A stretch of DNA of 64,000 nt from Paguma larvata (Eukaryota > Chordata > Mammalia > Carnivora > Viverridae). The stretch covers positions 44,002,215-44,066,214 of the forward strand of contig CM057835.1 of NCBI GenBank assembly GCA_030068075.1, written 5' to 3'. Positions 56,886 to 64,000 of the stretch are shown here, one piece after another (positions within the stretch are counted from its first letter, which is position 1; each line of letters begins with the position of its first letter). The notes below the pieces were generated by a model, which did not search any database, was not told the origin of the DNA, and was given only the letters and a program-made list of their open reading frames with translations. The translations under genes were made by a program, and so were the position numbers.

Positions 56886-57393
56886 TGCTCTTTCTTCATT
56901 CTTAATGTTTAAAGTTTCCCTTTGGTATCATTTTCACTTAATTCTGAAGAACTTCAATTTCCTTAAGCAATTTTTTTTAGAGTAGGTCTGCTGGCAAAAG
57001 ATTCTATTCTCGTGCCTTCATCTGACACTGTCTTTATTTCACCTTCATTACTGCAGGGTATTTTCACAAGATACAGCATTCTGAGTTGGTTGACAGTTCT
57101 TTTCTTAAAAGCACTTTAAAAATATCTTGCTGCTTTCTTTTGGTCTCCATGATTTCTGATGAGAAATCTACAATCATTTAAATTGCTGTTCCTTATTGGA
57201 CAAGTGTACATCTCTCTAGCTAGTTTCAATAATTTTTTTCTCTGTCTTTAGTTTTCTTAGATGTAACTGAATCTTAGCTTCTTTGTGGTTAACCTGTTTG
57301 GGGGTTCACGGAGCTTCTAGAGTCTTTAGGTTTATGTCTTTCTAAATTTGGGAAGTTGTTAGTCATTATTTTTTCAAACATATTTTTAATATC

Positions 57394-57639
57394 TTACTGT
57401 TTCTCTTCTGGGACTTCAATAACATTAATACCAGACCTTTGGTCATTGTCCCACAGGTCTCTGAGGCTCTGTTTTTCTGTTTGTTTTTGATCAGTTTTCT
57501 CCTTGTTGTTTGGATTAAATTCTATTTGTCCATCTTCAAGTTCACTGGCTCTTTCCTCTTTTGTCTCTTTTCTACTATCCAGCCCATCCAGCAAGTGTTT
57601 TATTTTGATTACTGTTATCTTCAGTTCTAAAATTTCCAT
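57394..57639 (-). pseudogene. L1 ORF1 protein remnant
   Basis: An 81-codon open piece whose second half contains 'LRDLWDNDQRSG' and 'EVPEEKQ', the diverged form of the well-conserved L1 ORF1p segment between the coiled coil and the RNA-recognition motif. In active L1 this protein coats L1 RNA as a trimer; here it is a fragment of a dead element. The stretch before it is acidic/charged, consistent with the coiled-coil end. Confidence 0.85.
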
Positions 57640-57971
57640 TTAAAAAATAAATAAAATAAAATAAAATTTCCATTTCAGAAATTTATTCCTGGTTCTTCAA
57701 GTCAAGTAATTGTGAATAGTATCCTGAATATTTTAAATATTATAAGACTCTGGGTCTTCTTTAAATCTTTTGGAGTATGACATTTTTGTTTTAGTATGCA
57801 AAACAGATCAGTTATATTTAGGCCACAAGTTCCAATGTATCTTCTGTCAGCTCGGGCTCCAATATCAGTTCAGTTTTCAAAGCCTTTGTAGTGCTCACTG
57901 GATATGTCCCAAATGTGTACCACTCAGTGAGTGGTCAGTCTGGGACCTAGCACTGCTCTGTTAATTCCATT

Positions 57972-58004
57972 TCTTTTTTAAAAATTTTTTTAATGTTTAT
58001 TTTT

Positions 58005-58047
<43 letters not shown>

Positions 58048-58217
58048 CACAAGTGGGGGAAGGGCAGAAAGAGACACACACACACACAGTATCCAAAGCA
58101 GGCTCCAGGCTCTGAACTGTCAGCACAGAACCTGATGTGGGGCTCGAACCCACGAACTGTGAGACCATGATCTGAGCTGAAGTCAGATGCTTAGCTGACT
58201 GAGCCACCCAGGCTCCC
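57972..58217 (-). mobile_element. Felid tRNA-Lys SINE with long (GA)n
   Basis: Minus strand; (GA)n run near 58008-58040 and a (CA)n stretch; 16-bp duplication 57956-57971 and 58218-58233 with one mismatch. Confidence 0.94.
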
Positions 58218-58405
58218 CTCTGTTAGTTCCATTCTTAAAGTCTTTATGTATGATAATTAGAATCAGATTCACATATGACAAATGTGTAGCTTAAGAGTAG
58301 GCCTAGGAGTTTAAAATAATAATACAGGCTTGCTTTCCTGAGTTCTTCCCATTCTAGTTCCCTAGGCTCCTCTTTCTGTCCTCTGGCCAGAAAGCTGGGG
58401 CTTTA

Positions 58406-58517
58406 GTGCTCGCTTTGGTAGCACATATACTAAAATTGGAACAATACAGAGAAGATTAGCATGGCCCCTCAGCAAGGATGACACACAAATTCGTGAGGCA
58501 AAGGGTTCCATATTTTT
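58406..58517 (+). pseudogene. U6 snRNA retropseudogene
   Basis: Nearly the full U6 sequence: starts gtgctcgctttggtagcaca, contains the invariant-type 'atacagagaagattagcatg' and 'caaggatgac', and ends ttccatattttt. Differences from vertebrate U6 are visible: TTTGG for TTCGG near the 5' stem-loop, GAACAATAC for GAACGATAC, CCTCAGC for CCTGCGC, ACACACAA for ACACGCAA, and a 5-base expansion (gaggcaaagggttcc) before the 3' end. Upstream bases are SINE-free unique DNA with no PSE/TATA seen at the U6 promoter spacing. It is the 5' half of a chimeric insertion (58406-58585), so it is a processed copy rather than a working snRNA gene. Confidence 0.93.
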
Positions 58518-58585
58518 ATGCTAACTAACTTGGACATAAATTTTTTTTAAATTAATAAAAATAAAAACATGAAAAAAAACAAAAA
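58406..58585 (+). mobile_element. U6/L1 chimeric retrotransposon insertion
   Basis: The U6 copy is joined directly to 'atgctaactaacttggacat' plus an A-rich tail, which resembles the very end of the carnivore L1 3' UTR. The pair is flanked by a 17-bp duplication (58389-58405 and 58586-58602, one G/A difference), so both parts entered in one L1-driven event. Confidence 0.82.
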
Positions 58586-58602
58586 AGAAAGCTAGGGCTT
58601 TA

Positions 58603-60870
58603 GGTACTCTGCTTTGCCATACATTTCTGTGACTGTCCATGTCAACAGTAAGCAGCAAGGAGAATGGGGGTGGGGAGGTGAAAGAGGGATGGCAACCTCA
58701 CTGCTGCATTAGTGGTATTCTCATCTTCTTCCCCAATTTGCCTACTATTTACTTTTTAAACCTCCAAATAGCTTCTCCATGTATTCTGTTCAGGTTTTAT
58801 AGCTGTATTCAGTGGGAGAGACAGTTGGAAGTGTTTTCACTCCATCAACTGAAACCTTTAAAAGCTGGTTTAACCAGAATTCTGACAACAGGTTTCTGTT
58901 AAATTATATTCCTATTAAGCTTTGTTTCATAAAACTTAAAGCCTGCTTGCTCACTTACACAAGCAACACACACTTTGGTCCAAAAAGATCTAATGGGCTT
59001 GTCAAGTTCTCTTTTGAGCACCCTTACTCCTTCCTTATGGCTAAAAGGCAGAAGCCTTCATTTCCCTTATCACAGTCTTCTCTGGTAATAAGCAGAGGTC
59101 CCCTAAAATTCAAGTCAGTACCCTTGAGAGCAACAGAGCAATGGTGGTTGAAGATTATTTTATTCCTGATGTTTAGTACCTGTCTCTGTTCATTTTTATG
59201 TACAACTATAATAACAGTCACTTTAATCAAGTCCAAAACACAGTAACAGATTACCTTAAAGATCACACAAACTCTCAGAGTTTGAACTTTAGTTCAATAC
59301 AGGTACTTCTTGATGCTAAGCACATAATTTTGAAAGACAAAAGACTTTTTAAAAAATCAATGAAAAAGGAAAGCAAAACTGAGGCAGAATGAGAGGAGCT
59401 GAATAAAGAATGAATAATCAAGTATTATATAGCCAAGTCCCTCTACAGATACAGGGACATACTGACAGGAAGAATTAAATTACTTACATAATTGTGATAC
59501 TCACACTATGGGAAATTCAAAAATGTGTTTCTTTTTCGTGCTTAAGGCTGGTAAGACATTAAAAAAAAGAAAAGAAAAGAAAAGGCAGGTGCTGAAAGTC
59601 CAAGAGATACCAGCAGAGCTGTTCTTTATAACAAATGATCCAGAAATATGAAGTGCTATCATCTTCAGTCTGATTTTGCTATGAACTTTTAGAAAGTGAC
59701 AATAAGGTATGAAGGCAAGGATGGAGTTGAGAGGTAAGTTAATATCTCCCCCAAAGCTTATGTATGCTGTCCAAAATATATACATTAGTAGTAATGAAAA
59801 TAACTGTTGCCACTAAATAGGAATATTCGAGAGAATCTGAACAAATAAGAGAAATAAAGTATGCTACCTAGTTTTGAATTCTGCAAAGAATTAAGAATAA
59901 TGTCTTCCTTAGATTTCACAGTTAATCTTATGTGTACATAGAAATAATAAAACCTTACCACAAAACAATAGATGTTTTCTAAAAAGTAAACATTTAGATA
60001 GAATTTTAGATATGCTTTGTAAAAATTAATTGACCAAACTCTAAAATTCTCAACAACGCTAACAATCATTTCTAAACTACTGCAACTTACTGGGGAAAAC
60101 AAGGTTAAATCCTAAAATATTATACTACAAAAGAAGCAAACAATACCACACTAAATACTATTAACAAATGAATTCTAAACCAATGGAACCAGCAAAGCAA
60201 GTTACAAAACAATCACTAGTTGCCCCCCCCCAATCTCATCTAAAATTCAGGGATACTACATAGAAACACGGGACCACTTTCAACCCCTCAAAGACAATTA
60301 TTAGGCAGGCATTCCACCAAACCTAACAATACATGGTCTGAGTATTTTTTTTCTCCCAACCACTAATGCTAGTTCTTATGCTGTCAAGACACTGTCCAGA
60401 ACACCTGAAATACTTGGAATTTGGAATGTAGAGTCCGATGCCTTGCTAGTCTGCCCTTCTAACCCATCCCTACATTTCAGGAAAATAGCACATTCTCTAA
60501 TCTCAATTAGATACTTTCTTCCTTAGACTTAAACATAATACTTGATTTCTATGTTGTTTAAAACAAATATAATTTGTATTAGGTTACAGAACCTTCCCCC
60601 TCCATGTCTTCCCCTTACATTCTTTTCCTTTTCAACCTTCTTTCCAGTCTTCTTGAAAGAAAACAAACAAACAAACAAAAAACAAAACAAGAAAACTAAC
60701 ATATCCATGGGTCAATATCAAGCTTATTTACTTAAGAGCTTGATGGCATCTTAAATGTTTCTATAGCTAATGTTTTTAAGTAACTATTTTTTCTTTTACA
60801 CCTCACCTTTCCCTACATTATGACAGCTATGTTACATAAGCAGAACGTGTGCTGTTACATTCACTTTATT
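58603..60870. other. Intronic DNA, nothing recognised
   Basis: AT-rich with no SINE or L1 that I recognise. The overlapping open frames at 58639-59246 (up to 144 codons) lack splice-site or domain support. Confidence 0.45.
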
Positions 60871-60871
60871 T

Positions 60872-61080
60872 TATTTATTATTATTTTTTTAATTTATTTT
60901 GAGAGAGACGAAAGGAGGGAGCATGCAAGCTGGGGAGGGGCAGAGAGGCAGAGAGAGAGAAAATCCCAGGCAGGCGACACACTATCAGCACAGAGCCTGA
61001 TGTGGGACTCAAACCCACGACGCTTGAGATCATGACCTGAGCGGAAATCATTTAACCGAATGACCCATCCAAGCGCCTCT
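60872..61080 (-). mobile_element. tRNA-Lys SINE
   Basis: Minus strand; 'tttgagagagacg' body, 'gagatcatgacctgagcgg', head 'cgaatgacccatccaagcgcct'. Confidence 0.88.
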
Positions 61081-61449
61081 ATATTCATTTTAAATAGGGT
61101 TTGAACAACATGGATTTGAATGAATGGGTCTACTTATACAAGATTTTTTTTTTTTTGATACAGTGCGGTACTAAAAATGTATTTTCTCTTCTTTAAGATT
61201 TTCTTAATAACATTTTCTTTTCTCTAGCTTACCTTAGAATGAGAATATAGTATATAACATACAAAGCAGACAAAAATGTTTTAATCAACTGTTTTACTTT
61301 ACCAGTAAGGTTTTCTATCAACAGAAGGTTATTAGTAGATATATTTGGGGAGGGGAGAATCAAAAGTTATACATGGATTTTTAACTGCATCAAGGAGATA
61401 GTGACCCTAACCCCTGTGTTGTTCAAGGATCGACTATAAAAGTAAACTG

Positions 61450-61560
61450 GGATAAATTCAAGAAGTAAAATAACTTCCCCAAAGTGGGATGTAGACAATG
61501 GCAGGCTGAATCTAGAACTGAAGACTCCTGCCTTCTAGTTCAATGCTATTGCTCATATAA
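61450..61560 (-). repeat. MIR SINE
   Basis: Reversed MIR core: 'aaataacttccccaaagtgg', 'gaatctagaactgaagactcctgcc'. Partial. Confidence 0.6.
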
Positions 61561-61922
61561 TACATACCTTTTCTACCAAAGGGGTAGAATGTCTCTTAGG
61601 TCACACAGACCCTGTACTTCAAAATTAATGCATGTAACCTTCTGATGAAGCTCTGAATAAAATATTATCTTTCCTATGTCAATCAAGAGAAATAACCAAT
61701 AAACATCTCTTGTGAAAATATCCATTAAAAAAAGTGAATGCAGCTTTCCTGGTTCTGAGAGAGAACTTGCTGAATAAATGGTAACTAGACTATTCCAATT
61801 CAAAATGTCAACTCTCAGATTCCCAAACCACTATTTTGTTTGACCTTCTATGACCATTTATTTAGTCAATGGGAAAACAAAAGTGGTGGATTTTGAAGGT
61901 CCTCTTCTTTCTCCTCTTAGAC

Positions 61923-62104
61923 CAGTGGTTCTAAGTGTGATTTCCAGAGAAGCAGCAGCAATAGCGAATCACCTGGAAATCTGTTAGAAACGTAAACTCT
62001 CAGGCCTCACCCAGACCTACTGCATCATAAACTTGGCGGGGGGGAAATCTGTATTTTAACCCCTCCAGATAATTCTCATGTCCACCAAAGTCTGAGAACC
62101 TCTG
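61923..62104 (+). mobile_element. MER5A-type hAT MITE, complete
   Basis: Begins cagtggttct and ends agaacctctg (terminal inverted repeats), with 'aatcacctggaaatctgtta', 'ctcaggcctcacccagacctactgcatca' and 'gtattttaacccctccagat' inside. 8-bp duplication tcttagac / tcctagac (61915-61922 and 62105-62112) as expected for hAT transposons. Confidence 0.9.
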
Positions 62105-62412
62105 TCCTAGACTATCAATGCTTTGAAATGTTTGCATCTGTTTCTCTATGTATACAAGCTTTTTACAGCTTGTCATTTTACAAATGCCTTCCCCATACTA
62201 AATTGATTGGATTGCTAAAATCGATTTTTAATGACAAACATATATATAATATATATATTTTTTTAACGACAAGTTTCATTTTGTCCTGTCCAGTGTTCCA
62301 TGAGTTTTGGCTCATGCAGAACTAGCATAAAGTTTAAAAACAAATTGCTGTAACTTAACAACCTAAACTAACACATTTCACTGACGCTATATCTTTATAC
62401 TTTTCATTTAAG

Positions 62413-62613
62413 GGGCCGCCTGGGTGGCTCAAACGGTTAAGTGTCTGACTCTTGGTTTCGGCTCTGGTCATGATCTCACAGTTTGTGGGATCGAGCCCTC
62501 ATTGGGCTCTGTGCTGATAGCATGGAGCCTGCTTGGGATTCTCTCTCTCTGTCCCTTCCCTGCTCACACGTGTGCACTTTCTCTCTCAAAATTAATAAAC
62601 ATGGGAAAAATTT
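62413..62613 (+). mobile_element. Felid tRNA-Lys SINE
   Basis: Starts ggggccgcctgggtggctca; B-box region 'gtttgtgggatcgagccctc'; CT body; short A-rich tail. Confidence 0.91.
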
Positions 62614-64000
62614 AAACAATATATTTTGTCTTTTTCATGCCAAAATAACAGTTTCTACCGGTTGCACTGTGAGGCTAATAAGGGCCAGCAAGTACAGGTT
62701 TTGCATTCCTTTTTCTTTCCTCGATCGTCTGGTAACAAATGAAAGTGGGAATGCTAGCAGTTGTTAAAAGGAAGTAAATGAATTCTTTGTCTCATTCTGC
62801 ACAGATGTGCCGAGTTCACATTTCCCAAAGGAGAAAGAGGATATATTCAAAAGGAAATAAGGGTCACAGTATACATAACAAATGTCTAAGGAACCAGGAT
62901 GCATGAACACCAAGGTCAGGACGCGTGCGCCTCAGAATTCGGGATGGTGTGGGAAGAAAGGAAAACACGAAGGCTAGATGATAATCTAGGGCACGCGGCA
63001 CGTATTTCGACAAGCCTACAGCTACATTAAACAAAGATGTGCCTACTTGTTTGAAGTTAGAATCTGGCAATTAGTAATCTATCTAAAACTTTTCACAAAT
63101 AGATGGTGAAATGGAAGAATGTCAGTAACTTAGATTTCAGGAAACGTATCTAGGAAGATCTTTTAAGAATCACAATTTTAAAATCAGGGTTGATATTTAC
63201 AATATAAAGTTACTTATATAATATCATTGTTTGTTTTTTTTTTCCAGGCAAAAATAGAAAAGGGGGGGGTGCCGGGAACAGCCCCAAAGTTGAAACTAAA
63301 ATGTCTGAATTAAGGGATATCCATAGACATTTTAGCATAAGGTTTTCAAATAGACAGGTAACCTGTGAGGTCAGTAAGAACAGTATGCAGCAGGAGCCAC
63401 TTCAATGGACTGAGACCAGACTGGGGGCAAATGCCAAGGGCAGCCTATTTTTTTTAAGTTTCAAATAAAAATGACAAAATTGGAAGTCAACAGGAAGGAC
63501 AAAAAAAATTATTAGACACTTTTATAAAAACCTGCCTGATTTAACACAGTTTGTCCTTATACCCAGAATGCGAAGAAGAAATGAACAGACTCTTAAAATG
63601 CCCAGGAGAAATGATCAAGATCAAAACTCTAGTCCTTAATGGTTGAAATCCACCAGAGATTATAAAATTACGTATGAAGAGGATTTGAGTTATTTAATGT
63701 TTATATGACAAGCATCACTGCTGAAACATTTCTCAGGATCAATAAAGCCCACGACTTCTCTAAATAGTTCTTTGGAGTTCTGCATTCATAAGGTATTCTC
63801 CTTAATCTACTTCCTATGACTAGTTTGGTAGGTAGCTAGTTACCTGGAAAAAGAAAGTAAACAAATCTTAAATTGAGCAGCTGAAAGGAATCCATGCTAA
63901 GTTTCACAGCTGAACAAAGAAAACTTCCCAAAGAGCCCAAATACCAAAAAAAAAATCACAAATGAAAGCTTTATATTTGTACCAGAGTGAGAACAACTAG
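62614..64000. other. Intronic DNA, nothing recognised
   Basis: Unique-looking. A pyrimidine tract plus cag at 63234-63248 looks like a + strand splice acceptor, but it is on the wrong strand for TAF4B and no open exon follows. Confidence 0.45.

Larger units (their letters stand above)
54130..57955 (-). mobile_element. Old L1M on minus strand, split by later insertions
   Basis: Right to left (L1 5' to 3'): ORF1 (57394-57639), ORF1 end and inter-ORF text ('tgatttctgatgagaaatct', 57152; 'gtttatgtctttctaaatttggg', 57331), ORF2 EN ('atttatcaattttgtaatcaaagaactag', 55859), RT ('tttgctaatattttgttgaagatg', 55361), and the RT remnant 54190-54276 ('aacagacatccttgcctttttcc'). Interrupted by a felid L1 (54292-55107), a SINE (56600-56791) and a head-only SINE (56834-56885). 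Same direction as TAF4B. Confidence 0.8.
51930..64000 (-). other. TAF4B intron upstream of 51819-51929 (runs off window)
   Basis: At least 12 kb. I scanned both strands for the preceding TAF4B exon and did not find it. Contents are the repeats listed below plus unique stretches at 51930-52394, 53409-54129, 58603-60870, 61081-61449 and 62614-64000. Confidence 0.8.

Noticed and set aside
58406..58517. Working U6 snRNA gene
   Set aside because: The copy has several substitutions and a 5-base insertion near the 3' end, is fused to an L1 tail, and has target-site duplications; no upstream U6 promoter elements were seen.
58812..59246. Plus-strand 144-codon open frame
   Set aside because: No domain, no splice sites, AT-rich intronic sequence; overlaps an equally meaningless minus-strand frame.
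59485..59530. Minus-strand gtaagtaa donor-like sequence
   Set aside because: The would-be exon to its right (59493 onward) does not encode TAF4B text and has no matching acceptor that I could find.
63225..63300. Pyrimidine tract plus cag as a plus-strand exon start
   Set aside because: TAF4B is on the other strand, and the sequence after it has stops and no recognised peptide.
1..64000. A previously undescribed multi-gene system
   Set aside because: The window is ordinary mammalian intronic and intergenic DNA dominated by retrotransposons; the only gene identified is TAF4B.

Overview
This is nuclear DNA from a mammal, almost certainly a cat-family carnivore. More than thirty insertions of the carnivore tRNA-Lys-derived SINE lie on both strands, and they have the felid form: a CT-rich body and an AAATAAA(CATT)-type tail, not the dog form. 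They sit among carnivore-lineage L1 pieces and older eutherian repeats (L1M, L2, MIR, MER5, MaLR and ERVL). No bacterial-type genes, CRISPR array, operon or phage structure is present.

The one protein-coding gene I can prove is TAF4B, on the minus strand. Two exons were read directly from splice sites and conserved peptide: an internal exon at 51819-51929 (37 codons) and the terminal coding exon at 26762-26929 (55 codons plus stop). They are joined in phase 0 across an intron of about 24.9 kb. Everything from 51930 to the right edge is the next upstream intron; earlier exons lie outside the window. Sequence left of 26762 is 3' UTR passing into intergenic DNA.

Layout. 1-7.3 kb: an old L2, then one very old plus-strand L1 cut into pieces by later SINEs, a MaLR LTR and a tiny felid L1 end. 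7.3-9.2 kb: mostly single-copy DNA. 9.2-11.75 kb: a 5'-truncated carnivore L1 on the minus strand inside an unusually long (37 bp) target-site duplication. 11.8-25 kb: GC-richer intergenic DNA with L2, MER5A, two MLT1 LTRs, MIR and SINEs. 25.1-26.9 kb: TAF4B 3' UTR and last exon. 27-51.8 kb: intron with a long old L1 (34.7-39.1 kb), another (40.6-42.9 kb), L2, MIR, and an ERVL remnant (about 45.4-48.3 kb). 51.9-64 kb: intron with a nested L1-in-L1-with-SINE block (54.1-58 kb), a 52-bp head-only SINE, and a U6 snRNA/L1 chimeric retropseudogene.

The notable signals are retrotransposition by-products with readable target-site duplications (U6/L1 chimera, head-only SINE, long-TSD L1, a 36-bp patch shared by two L1s) and a few candidate regulatory motifs (a CTCF-like site at 31.8 kb, paired IRF/ISRE-like motifs at 14.15 kb). 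I see no new multi-gene system. All family assignments are from recognition of sequence, with no database search.
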